Below are positions 23,105 through 32,192 of a stretch of DNA of 64,000 bases, piece after piece. The notes beneath the pieces are model-generated. The model searched no databases and was not told the origin of the DNA. It worked only from the letters and a program-made list of their open reading frames with translations. Each line of letters starts with the position of its first letter. Positions within the stretch are counted from its first letter, which is position 1. Origin of the DNA: Branchiostoma lanceolatum. Its lineage: Eukaryota; Chordata; Leptocardii; Amphioxiformes; Branchiostomatidae. The stretch covers positions 7,277,501 to 7,341,500 of the forward strand of contig NC_089723.1 in the NCBI RefSeq assembly GCF_035083965.1, in the 5' to 3' direction. A program made the translations under genes and the position numbers.

Positions 23105-23622
23105 ACAAAGACGCTTTTTCACAGCTTAGTGGCAATCTGGACATATTTCTTCTGACGTTAAAGTACTTGAGAACAATTTCTCTGTAGACGAAAAAGGAAA
23201 GTTACGTTAACGTTAAATATCAATGGACATTCGTGCATCGATGCTACTTATACAATTTTGTTTAACAAAGTTGTGTGGCCTAACGGTTATCAAATCACTT
23301 AACATCTTCGACTCTGTTTAATCTTTGTAGGGTCTTCCTGAATGGCTTTGGAAAGGGAAAGACTAGATTCGCCCTGTTGAACGGAATCGCCTTGGTTGTG
23401 ACGTTCTTCTACGTGCGGATCGTGATGATCTGGGTGGAGTTGTGGCACCTGTATCACATGCACACAGCCATGCAGCCGGGATACTTTCAAAACGTTCCTT
23501 TTCTCATCTTCTTGGTGGACATCCCCTGTAATTATCTATTCGCATTCCTGAATATCTATTGGTTCTACAAGATCTGTCGTATTGCCTGGAAAACTATTTT
23601 CGGAAAAGCTAAGCATGACTGA
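17489..23622 (+). CDS. TLC domain-containing protein 4-like (TLCD4/TMEM56 family)
   Basis: Six exons join in frame: 17489-17673, 18394-18480, 19217-19275, 20039-20130, 21522-21595 and 23331-23622. They total 789 nt, 262 residues, essentially the length of human TLCD4. All junctions are GT-AG with matching phases. The product is a multi-pass membrane protein. The TLC hallmark HH pair is in exon 4 (LHHSLTC), and a conserved helix near LNGIALVVTFFYVRI is in exon 6. The C-terminus is short and basic (GKAKHD). For exon 5 I chose the acceptor at 21521 over 21482 because it restores family spacing between HH and the following FVNTR segment. TLC proteins act in membrane-lipid composition or lipid sensing; the substrate is unknown here. 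A SINE and several foldbacks sit in the introns. Confidence 0.82.
18038..18375 (+). mobile_element. tRNA-derived SINE, most complete copy (TLCD4 intron 1)
   Basis: The tRNA-like head has B-box GGTTCGAAACC (18094-18104). It is followed by 'cccttgggaaaggcacttta', 'cgactttcctcact', a 'gggtacctgactttggttg' block and a tail ending 'aataaacca'. It lies in the same orientation as the host gene and ends about 20 bp before exon 2. Confidence 0.85.
18615..18658. repeat. Perfect 44-bp palindrome in TLCD4 intron 2
   Basis: CTCTTTAAGCACTCTTTAAG is followed without spacer by CATG and then its exact inverse. Imperfect symmetry extends outward through 'ccaaaac' and 'gttttgg' (about 18605-18666). Confidence 0.9.
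19010..19117. repeat. 10-bp tandem repeat TTTCGTTCGA
   Basis: About ten copies of a decamer with substitutions (TTTCGTTCGA, TTTCCTTCGA, TTTTGTTCCA), just upstream of TLCD4 exon 3. Long frames on both strands here are artefacts of the repeat. Confidence 0.85.
20188..20658. mobile_element. Inverted-repeat element with GTAGTGCTGCGTACC ends
   Basis: GTAGTGCTGCGTACC at the left (about 20188) is exactly mirrored by GGTACGCAGCACTAC at the right (about 20643-20657). Inside both ends lie runs of GGTACAGG/GGTACCGG type words, themselves inverted. It is non-coding and sits in TLCD4 intron 4. Confidence 0.75.
20690..21375. mobile_element. Larger inverted-repeat element
   Basis: The left block 'ccctgttctatttcgaacac' with 'ttccgtcaaaaat' is mirrored near 21308-21345 by 'tttttgacggaggtgttcga' and 'acaggggg'. 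The interior has no recognisable coding sequence. Element ends are uncertain. Confidence 0.5.
22252..22298. repeat. Short hairpin
   Basis: 'gggagtagttacatagata' is mirrored by 'tatctatgtagctactccc' with a 9-nt loop. It abuts the MITE that begins at 22300. Confidence 0.8.
22300..22474. mobile_element. MITE family B, copy 1
   Basis: The left arm 'ataagctcattcttagattc' through 'gtgtcaaaggtgaaggc' is mirrored at the right by 'tctttgacactgaacatgc' through 'atgggcttat'. A second copy is at 38940-39130. Confidence 0.75.
22590..23105 (-). mobile_element. LINE (CR1-like) 3' end with (ATTG)n tail
   Basis: On the minus strand a frame ends in a run resembling the C-terminal tail of CR1-type non-LTR polymerases (RRVNLCVKFA, LVPASR, then PVPSLLRLLN before the stop). 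It continues into a 3' UTR with 'aataaacca' and a microsatellite tail of ATTG units at 22590-22622, as expected for target-primed insertion. The copy is 5'-truncated. The opposite strand carries a CA run at 23073-23101. Confidence 0.65.
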
Positions 23623-23898
23623 TTTTGAAGGAGGAATGGGTCAAATATTTGATCGTATCTTTTAGGCTTTGTTGCCCATGGGACAACAATAATACTGCAT
23701 ATGTGAAGTGCTGTTTTAGAAATCGTGTTTTAATCAAGTATCATCGTTGAGATTTTTATAATGCAATCACGATGTCTTAGTATGTGACCAAAGGCGATTG
23801 TTGATGTGTAAGGATGTTTCTTTTACCAACTCGGTGTGAACAACCTCGTAATTCAGCCTCCCAGGCTGCCAGGAGGTTTGTACGTCTTGCTGTTTCTG

Positions 23899-23904
23899 AA
23901 TAAA
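23899..23904 (+). promoter_or_regulatory. Candidate poly(A) signal of the TLCD4-like gene
   Basis: AATAAA lies 277 nt after the stop codon, the first clear signal downstream. Confidence 0.45.
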
Positions 23905-23984
23905 CCAGTCTACTACTACTTCTACTGCTACAAATGAAGCTTAGAATATGCTTGATTGTACTCTGGCAGTAATTTAACTGACTC

Positions 23985-24150
23985 AATCACTCACTCACTC
24001 TCTCACTGACTCAATCACTCACTCACCCACCCACCCACACTCACTCACTCACTCAGTCACAAACCCACCCACTCACTCACTCACTCACTCACTCTCACTT
24101 ACTCACTCACTCTTACTCACTCACTCTCACTTTCTCACTCACTCCCATCC
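23985..24150. repeat. Simple repeat (ACTC)n
   Basis: Imperfect ACTC/CACT repeats over about 165 bp, with CCAC variants in the middle. Confidence 0.95.
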
Positions 24151-24407
24151 AGGAGTGAACACTGAACAAAGAGCAGTGGAAGGGAGATTTCATTACCTTG
24201 TCATCACTTGTAATTATCATCGCATAATTAATGAGAAAATACTATAACTCAAGATGGATGGATGGTCATGATTTTTGGTACGTAGATAGCTTACATGATA
24301 CTTTGTCTGATTGGACGATGATTATGCAAATCAGATTCTAATTTCATTCGCCTGTCAATCATAATCAACATGCCAACTTCAAAGGATTAACTATCTACTT
24401 AAGGTTT

Positions 24408-24650
24408 GCTATGTTAGTTTAGCGATTAAGGGGTCTTATTATAAATATGAATTGGTTTTGAATTTTTCTTTTGATTTGAGTTGAATGTGTGATAGCTGTG
24501 TGCCGATTTGTTAAAAACATAAAGAACGCTAGCGACAAAAAAACACACCTCCCAATGAAATGGTATGGCTACCCTGCGTCACAAATTCAAGATGGCGGCC
24601 ACCACACATGCCGACGGATCTAACATAGGTTTTCATACGCAAACCTGTAG
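24408..24650. mobile_element. MITE family G, complete copy
   Basis: Runs from 'aggtttgctatgttag' to 'catacgcaaacctgtag', and also contains 'ctaacataggttttcatacg', so the ends are inverted. It shares its interior with 12476-12705 and, inverted, 44437-44937. Confidence 0.7.
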
Positions 24651-24845
24651 TTAAAAGATTTAACAGGCTAATTTAGCCGGCTATCTTAGCCCAATATGAA
24701 CGCAATTTGACCGGTTAGATAAGCGTTTAGCAGGTTAAATTGAAACCACCTAGTATTTAACCTGCTTAAACCCTTATTGAACCGGTTAAACTGTGTTCAT
24801 ACTAGGCTAAGATAGCCGGGTAAATTAGCCGGTTAAATCTTTTAA
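24651..24845. mobile_element. 195-bp palindromic element
   Basis: Two arms of about 90 bp, for example 'ttaaaagatttaacaggcta' against 'agccggttaaatcttttaa', are inverse copies with roughly 85-90 percent match by eye around a short centre. It lies directly against the family G element on its left. Confidence 0.8.
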
Positions 24846-24895
24846 TTCATTCATCCGGCTAAGATCGGCTTAAAACAAGCATACATAATTTTGAA

Positions 24896-25375
24896 ATTCG
24901 TAGAGCAATTACAAAGATAAGAATATGTAGTCATGAATTGAATATTAAAACTGGAAGGTATCGTAAAATTCCCCGTGATCAAAGGTTTTGTCCATTCTGC
25001 CCAAATGAAATTGAAGACGAATGTCACTTTATCATGAATTGTTCAAGATATGAGGATAAACGCTCAAAGTTATTCACCTTTATTTTCGCCTGTTCAAGTG
25101 AATTCAATACGCTCCATTCTGTTCATAGATTTGATTACATACTAGGAGGTGATAATCCATACTGTGTACAGATAGGTATATACATCAAAGAATGTTTGGA
25201 CATTAGAACAAGTAATGTATAAGTATACGACACGTTGATTTTCAATATGTTGCCCTATCCCATATGATTTTAAACAACCTCATTCGTATGCACTTATTTG
25301 TTTGTATGTATGAAGGGCATTTCGAAAGACCTTACGAAAGTCGCTGTCCTTTGGTTGTGTCAATAAAGGTTATTA
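24896..25375 (+). mobile_element. LINE fragment, C-terminal zinc-binding end and 3' UTR
   Basis: The frame to the stop at 25220 contains a CPFCPNEIEDECHFIMNC motif, the Cys/His cluster found at the C-terminus of several non-LTR retrotransposon polymerases, then FDYILGG and a short tail. The 3' UTR ends 'aataaaggttattattatg'. It is 5'-truncated. Related 3' ends lie on the minus strand at 43829-44150 and 60170-60450. Confidence 0.75.
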
Positions 25376-26545
25376 TTATGAACGGGGTCTCCATGGAGCT
25401 ATTAGTATGAACGGGGCCGTATACATCATACAAAATACTTGCGTATGTGCATCAAGCAATATGAACAGCCTAAATTAATCTGGTAACTGTAGCTGACACT
25501 ACCGTATACGTCACTTTATCCGATCGATCATCCTCGACATTGATACATGACAGCTGTCGGCATGCAGCTGATATTACCGCACGATGACTAAGTACGTCTG
25601 GCAGCCGCAGACGACAGTTATGAACGACATGACATCATCAGGTAAACTTAAAATGGAAATAGTCAGACCCTGGTTCCTCAGAAATATGGTCTAAATATGT
25701 CTTGTATGTTTGTTTGTTTGTTTGTTTGTTTGTTTGTAAACGGTGACTGTTACTGGTAGATCCCGACATTTTCAGACAAGGCAATGGATGAACACATCAT
25801 AGCTTATTTGAAATCTTTATTTTTCTCTCGTTATTAGTTTGTTCAATAGGAAATAACAGATTCAACTAAATATACGAAGGATGGACATACATGGAGCACA
25901 ATAAAACAAAGTAAAAGCCAGTAGGACAGCTCGTACAGGAGTTGCACAGGAAAAAAAACATAGCCTCCCTTAAAACTATCAACTGTCCTTTGCCACCAAT
26001 AAAGATTTCAAGTACTGTATCAGATTATATGATTTTTTTATTCAACATGCTACTTCGCATACGTGTAATGATAAAGTCTGAATTATGTTGGTATTTACAT
26101 AAACACACTCTCTGGGAGACTTACACTAGGGTTAAGGGGGTTGTGTGGTTAAAACATAGAGAATGCCTGCTTGAATGTTTAAACCACTACTCACATGGCG
26201 ATTAGTTAGAATATCTACACACTTTAAAGTTAGGCTAGAACGTTAGGTTATATCGTTTTTCTTTCTGTAACGTTAGCGACTTTCACGCTTAATCATACAC
26301 GGTGGTTCTCACTCACATTATATTGTATTTGTTGGTACCGAGGTAGCCAAGCGTTTGGCTAACTTTTACCGTTTGGTATACCTGGCCTTTTGCTTGTATT
26401 TGTAGGTACCGAGGTTATACATGCACCTGTGGATAATTACAGGAATCATCATCAACATGTCCTTAGAAAAAGTCGAAAAGTTAAGGACTGAATACCTGTA
26501 TCGCACATCCTTGTCTACAACATCAACGTTTCAAATGAATAGAAA
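25376..26545. other. No supported gene; (TTTG)n at 25708
   Basis: Contains a TTTG microsatellite (about 25708-25735) and a 'ccccgttcata'-type repeat near 25380-25425. A short 87-codon frame (25942-26205) has no splice or family support. Confidence 0.4.
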
Positions 26546-26600
26546 CTTTATTGCATAACACTTGTACAAGGTACAATGACTTCTTCTGCTACATAACAAC
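26536..26600 (-). promoter_or_regulatory. Candidate poly(A) region for the 26.7-28.9 kb gene
   Basis: On the minus strand AATAAAG lies about 150 nt past the stop codon at 26693. The surrounding words (ttgtacaaggtac next to tttattgc) also resemble a LINE 3' end seen near 60175, so an inserted LINE tail may supply the signal. Confidence 0.4.
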
Positions 26601-26692
26601 CATTCTATGAGACTACAGATATAAACATGTCATTTGAGGGCTCATTACACCACTACGACTCCCTCTTGTATGGAAACGGCATTTCTCTGAGC

Positions 26693-28777
26693 TCATTGGT
26701 GTCTGGTTGCAGATCTTTGTTTCACATTCAGCTGCAAGGTACAAAACAGAAGAGATCAACAATGTGAGAGAATACAATGTAATATGTTACAATTTCAGCT
26801 CAGACACAATGTTTAGTTTAGTCAATCATTTTTTTATGGTGTAAATGTTCCATCAGTTGTTATTTTGCACAAAATCAAGAAAAGAAGAAAGGAAACGTTC
26901 CCTTAAACAATAGGGATTGGTTCAATGTTTTTGAAATTGATTTACAAGGTTATGAATAGACATCTATCATATTTCGACGACGGCTAAGCTTTTTCAAGTA
27001 AACACAAGCGAAACTAGCTATATGCGACCAAAAGATCAAGACCATAGCACCTCGTCAAGGTCAAAAGATACAAATACGGAAGTTCTGCTGCAGTACCAAT
27101 GTCATATACCAGGGGGCCCAAAATCGACATTGACTTTTGTCTTCCCAACACCTACCAACATACCAAATATAATCATAATCCATCAACAAATTCTTGAGTT
27201 ATGCTGACTACAATAGTCCGGAAACACAAACAGACACACATACAGACACACCCAAAACTATTCTCCATTTGGCATGGAGATAACAAGCTGTCTGCCACCA
27301 AAAGATCAAGACTATAGCACGTCCAGGTCAAAAGATTAAGAAATGGAAGTTCTGCTGCAGTACCAAAGTCACATACCAGAGGGCCCAAAATGCACCTTGA
27401 CCTTCATCTTTACAACACATACCCACATACCAAATATCATCATAATCCAACCAGAGGTTCTTGAGTTAATTATGCTGACTACAACAATCTAGAAACACAA
27501 ACACACACAGAGACAGACAGACACACAGACACCCAAAACAATATTTCCATTTTTCATGGATATAATCAAGTTCATTTGCGCATCAGACGGCGTTTTGGAG
27601 ATGCTTGCACTCACCAGTGTTCCAGAGTTCTCCAGTCCGTGCAGCTTCGTCCTCATCCTCACCAGGCGCTTCTCCCGCTCCTCCAGGTCATGGGACACGG
27701 TTCGGAGGACCCGCATGTTCTGCTGCAGCAAACGCTTGGCTACCTCGGTACCTACAAGCATATATATAGCAAAGGGCTTTATCAAACGGTAGAGTTAGTC
27801 AAGCGCGTCTGCTACCTCGGTACAAGCAAACGGCTTCATCAAAAGCTAGTCAAACACTTGGCTACCTCGGCACTTACAAGTACAAGCAAAGGGCTTTATC
27901 AAAAGCTAGTCAAGAGCTAGGCTACCTTGGTACTTACAAGTAGAAGCAAAAGAATTTATTAAAAGCTAGTCACATGCTTGGCTACCTCGGTACCTACAAG
28001 TACAAGCAAAATGCTTCATCAAAAGCTAGCCAAACGCTTGGCTACCTCGGTACTACATACACGTATAAGCAAAAGGCTTTATCAAATGGTAAAAGCTAGT
28101 CAAACGCTTGGCTACCTCGGTACCTACAAGTACAAGCAAAAGGCTTTATTAAAAGGTAAAAGCTAGTCAAACGCTTGGCTACCTCGGTACTACATACACG
28201 TATAAGCAAAAGGCTTTATCAAATGGTAAAAGCTAGTCAAACGCTTGGCTACCTCGGTACCTACAAGTACAAGCAAAAGGCTTTATTAAAAGGTAACAGC
28301 TAGTCAAACGCTAATGGCTACCTCGGTACCTTAAAGTATAACGAAAAGGATTTATTAAAAGCTACTAAAACGCTTGGCTACCTCGGTACCTACAAATGCA
28401 AGCAAAGGGCTTTATCAAACGGTAACCGCTAGTCAAACGCTTGGCTACTTTAGCACCTACAGGCAAAGAAAATGGCTTCATCAAAGTGCCGAAGTTAAGA
28501 ATCCTTTTTTCTTTCTGTTTGTTTCTCACAGACACCACTTGTGCAGCATGGAAAACAACATATTTAACAAGACATTGCATTTGGATAATAACAAGTACAG
28601 AAAACAGTTCAAGCGTCAATTCATGCGTAAGTCCAAACTACCGCCCAACGAAAATGCCTTACGATCTATTTAAAATCAAATACAGGTATACTTGATCAAT
28701 ACAGGGTTAGTGACATTGAAGCGTATCATCACCAGATAGGAAATAAATTAAATTCACTTACTTTGTGGGCCAATCAT
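26693..28777 (-). CDS. Small helical protein, 63 residues (gene B)
   Basis: Three exons on the minus strand: 28777-28762 (MIGPQ plus one base), 27751-27615 (137 nt) and 26731-26693. All introns are GT-AG (donors GTAAGT and GTGAGT; acceptors TTGTAG and CTTGCAG) with phases 1 and 0. The product is 63 residues with no signal peptide or membrane span. Exon 2 encodes a strongly charged amphipathic helix, probably coiled coil (for example SHDLEEREKRLVRMRTKL). A TATA box (28862-28869) lies about 85 nt upstream of the ATG, which has A at -3. I do not recognise the family. Exon 2 of the gene at 32193-35862 has the same length and phase and aligns without gaps. The second intron ends beside, and the first intron contains, a 12-fold repeat of the exon 2 acceptor. 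Confidence 0.6.
27085..27560 (-). mobile_element. Two fragments of the ATCTCCATG repeat family
   Basis: Reverse-orientation segments (about 27085-27290 and 27293-27560) with 'ccagggggcccaaaatcga' and 'ttgagttatgctgactacaa'. They end 'tggcatggagataac' and 'tttcatggatataatc'. They occupy intron 2 of the minus-strand gene. Confidence 0.65.
27737..28480 (-). repeat. 12-fold repeat of an intron-exon boundary
   Basis: About twelve units of roughly 50-75 bp (commonly 65-70). Read on the minus strand, each contains a run like 'gcttgtacttgtag' followed by 'gtaccgaggtagccaagcg', the acceptor and first 20 or so bases of exon 2 of the minus-strand gene, then 'actagcttttacc'. Eleven of twelve keep an AG at the boundary. 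The unit nearest the gene is the functional junction; the others are copies without the rest of the exon. Confidence 0.85.
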
Positions 28778-28861
28778 GTTTGTAGAAGCTGGAAGGATGT
28801 TCTGTTCTGTTGACTCAATCTCCGTGGTTTGACGTCTGTCGCGATGATCCCACACTGCCCG

Positions 28862-28869
28862 TATTTATA
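28862..28869 (-). promoter_or_regulatory. TATA box of the small minus-strand gene
   Basis: The minus strand reads GCGGTATAAATACGG. Transcription would begin near 28835, leaving a leader of about 60 nt before the ATG at 28777. Confidence 0.6.
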
Positions 28870-28985
28870 CCGCTTCACATCCTGTCGCCCTACTTTACGG
28901 ACTATTTACCTTTCTATTCCGGGATCAACTAATGATTCACGTCACAAGAATGACATGTAGACCTCTTTCTACACGACATGTTGTG

Positions 28986-29164
28986 TTAGCCTCCACCAGG
29001 CCTTCCTACAAGCGTATGGATCTTAGAATTCGGCAGAAAAATGAATAATCCGCCAGTAGAGTCAGTCCACGGTGAAGATCACATTTCGCCCGTAACGGAG
29101 CCTGCAAATGAAACCCTGGCAAATATTCTCCCTATAGCCGGCGTAGTTAGTCTGGTAGAGACTA
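28986..29164 (+). mobile_element. hAT-like MITE (family C) with 8-bp target duplication
   Basis: It begins TTAGCCTCCACCAGG and ends CTGGTAGAGACTA. It is flanked by ATGTTGTG on both sides (28978-28985 and 29165-29172). An 8-bp duplication with short inverted ends fits the hAT superfamily. Related copies lie at 40607-40776 and 56524-56907. Confidence 0.75.
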
Positions 29165-29196
29165 ATGTTGTGTTCTGTCACTAAAGAAAGACAACG

Positions 29197-29690
29197 GTGC
29201 TGTCTGAAACGCCTGGCCGTTTTACAAACTTATTCAGCTGGTTGAGTAACTTTTGTATTGACATGTTGCGTTGTTTTATGTTTAAATACATGCTCTTCGT
29301 CATCCTGACTTGATATTTTAATCATTCAAGTACGTATATGTAAGACCAACCTACCAAGGCATTACCCATAAGATGTACTAAATGATATCCCCCAGTTGTA
29401 AACACTTTTAATTAGAAAATGACTAAGCTAGAAGATGATGTCACATCCGGTCCATCCAGGTCAACTACTCCACTTGATATGTCAGTCCAATGATGTCAAA
29501 GAAGATGATGTAGCACTTCTTCAAAAGAGAAAGATTGACATTTTTTTTCAAATCATATTCAGTTCATACGTCGATGAAGGTTAGATATCCAGGTAATAAG
29601 ATACACAATGTAACAGTTACTCAAGCAACTGGATAGATCTTAGAAACGGTCAGACGTTTCAGGTAGCATCCACTACATTTCGTCATATTC
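29197..29690. mobile_element. Fragments of inverted-repeat family E
   Basis: 29197-29262 has 'ctgaaacgcctggccgtttt' followed by 'ggttgagtaactttt'. 29577-29690 has 'cagttactcaagcaactgg' and 'cggtcagacgtttcaggtag'. These are opposite ends of the family seen complete at 58540-58720. Confidence 0.6.
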
Positions 29691-31030
29691 AGTTGATATT
29701 CAGTTTCTATGATGATGATGTTCGTCCAGTCCAGGATATCAAAAAAGATATGGAATATCCTTGGTCCGACGTGGTTGATCAGTTTTAATACTGCGTAGAT
29801 ATAACTCAGTTTTCTTGCAATGTAACGGCACAGTCTATGGCCTTGTTTGTTGCACCGCCGGTTTGTGGGGTCAGCGGAAAGTCCGTGCGGCTTCTGGGAA
29901 ACTTTGAAAAGTGGGTCACGCATTTCCGCCCGGGCAACAACACCGGAAGACTGAAGCTGACTCAACAAATTAACATCCGGCTGCAACTTCGCATATTATA
30001 TATGATAGACAAGATCTAGAAACATGTACAAATTACAAAGTCTACCAGATCCAACCCACTTTGAAGTACGATGTTACAATTGAAATGAGCAAAGAAACTT
30101 TGACATTGGCAGCATTTGCTGAAGACTATGCTTGTCATCTTGCAACAAAATCCCAAGTACTAATATATTTAGCATGTATCTAACCAGTGGTCACGGAAAA
30201 TACTAATAAAACCAAAACCATATCTGGTGTTATAAATAGGGTCAAATGAGGTCAATGAACTCAATGGCGATTGAGGGCCACTCTGTAGTGAAGTCGTGTA
30301 ACGTTTTAGCGGTATTTTGTTTGTATCGCATTTGAGTAATTGATGGATTAAAAAGATATGCCAATTATCAAAAGATAGTTATAAAATCTAAGCCATAATG
30401 TGGTGTACGTGGGCGAAATTGCATTTGCTGATTATCCTGCTATGGAATGGGAACATCCGACGTCATCAAGTTTCATGTCAAATTGACCGAATGTCTTTTA
30501 ATCCATTTTAAGATTTTATGACTTTTTAACGACATTCCTCTTCGCAAGACTTCTTCTGAAATGCGTACACTATGCTTACCGGGCAACAACAGGCATTGGA
30601 TATCCCCTCGTACTTTTCCTAAGCAACCTGTCGTATAATATTCCTAAATAGCTTAAATTTGCGAATTTGTTGCTTATCTTAGTGCTTTTATTTTTTGATG
30701 CCAGACCTGCCCCTTAGGATATATTTGCCTTTCATCGTAAAAATATGACAAAAATACCGACTTATATGAATAGATATCTACATCAAAGTAGGTCATGGAA
30801 AGACATTCGAAACTTTTGTGGCGCCATAAGCATAGTATGCGCATCTCGGAGCAAGTCTTGCGCGGAGAAACGTAGTAAAAAAGACATAAAATCTTAAAAT
30901 GGAGAAAAAACAACTTCACCCGATATTCGATGACGTCGGTTGCCCCCATTCCAGAGCTGAATCTCTATCAAATAAAATTTACCAGATTATGTTCTTGGAC
31001 TAACCGGTATTCCTGATCACTAATCCGTCT
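29691..31030. other. No supported gene
   Basis: A 121-codon minus-strand frame (29621-29986) starts inside a family E repeat and lacks splice or family support. Otherwise only short frames are present. Confidence 0.35.
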
Positions 31031-31445
31031 AACTAGTTAATCCATAGTATATGTCATACAAACAAAACATATAACAGTAGATTGACAGTTACGTAACACT
31101 TTACGGACAAAACATCGGGAGTAACGACTTCAGAATGGGCCTACGTCATCGCTGAGGGTGCTGACCTCATTTGCATACTTTGAAAAGTTAGAATCGGATT
31201 TAGTTCCAGTGTAGAAGCATAAATTTAATCCTTTGCCTTTCAACTGTTCATTTATCTACACAGGATTATGATTTTTATTATCAGTATTTTTTGGTCACTT
31301 ACTGTTACATATATATGTGATACTAACAAAACTCCAGTAGGACTCTACAATACATCGGTAATGGCCTCCAGTCGTCACTGGGGGCCACTGACCTAATTTA
31401 CATATTTTTTAAAGAGTGAACTTCGGATTAAGTTCCACTGTAAAA
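31030..31445 (+). repeat. Diverged direct duplication, about 230-bp period
   Basis: 'gacctcatttgcatactttg...ttagttccagtgta' (about 31164-31214) and 'gacctaatttacatatttt...taagttccactgta' (about 31390-31443) are diverged copies, each preceded by a similar 'actaacaaaac/acaaacaaaac' tract. Confidence 0.55.
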
Positions 31446-32060
31446 AAAAAACATGATATTACTGCTTTCCCTTATCATTCATGGTTATCATGTCGCAAAA
31501 TCTAAATTAGACAGCTTTTTGTTCAATAGGAACTGTCTTCTTCCTCAAAAAGATTTTGAATCATTTCAAACCATTCTAAAAGCTAGAGATAGCAGTTTAC
31601 ATTGGGTGCTGAAAACAAAAATGTTAAAAATCGGCTCAGGGTCCTTGTTGGGGTGGGCGATTTACTAGAAGAGTTAGCCAGCCCTAGGAGGACAAAACCG
31701 CTGCCCTATCTGTGTTTGTCTTCCTCTGAGAGACTAACTCCATTACGCTTTAACAAATCATTCACGGGTACGGAACATCTGGTCAGTTTGTACCATTTTG
31801 TCGGCAGCCAAAGATGTCTCTTGCAGAGTAGTACGTAGCTGAGCATCTGATCATGAGAGTGACACGTGGGTACCCAACACTTCACAAACACAAGACCACG
31901 TGATATTCCCCAGTGGGCGTCCATGGGTGTTTGGTAGATTTCCATTCTGTGTTTGTTCAAAAACAGCTGAAAACAGTTTCATCCTCACAGACATGCTTGC
32001 CTTGCACAAATCTGGTCTGAACCAGTAGCAAACCGGTTTTCCTGTGGCTTTCGCCACTCA

Positions 32061-32093
32061 CGTTTCACTTTCCAAAAATAACTCTTATAAAAG
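32061..32093 (+). promoter_or_regulatory. Core promoter with TATA box and ISRE-like site
   Basis: TATAAAAG lies at 32086-32093. Just upstream, 32061-32073 reads CGTTTCACTTTCC, which fits the interferon-stimulated response element pattern GTTTCNNTTTCC. The start codon at 32193 is about 100 nt downstream. Control by an IRF-type factor is inference from the motif and its position. Confidence 0.5.
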
Positions 32094-32192
32094 AAAGGAG
32101 GCACACGGAAAAGCGAGATATCATCCTTGAACCTAGCATCGCAACAACACGTTGGATAATTTCTCCTATCACGAGCTCCGATATAAGACATC

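Noticed and set aside
27556-28166. Plus-strand frames through the repeat array
   Set aside because: They are antisense to the splice-consistent minus-strand gene and arise from the tandem repeat.
29621-29986. 121-codon minus-strand frame
   Set aside because: It ends inside a family E repeat and lacks family resemblance or splice context.
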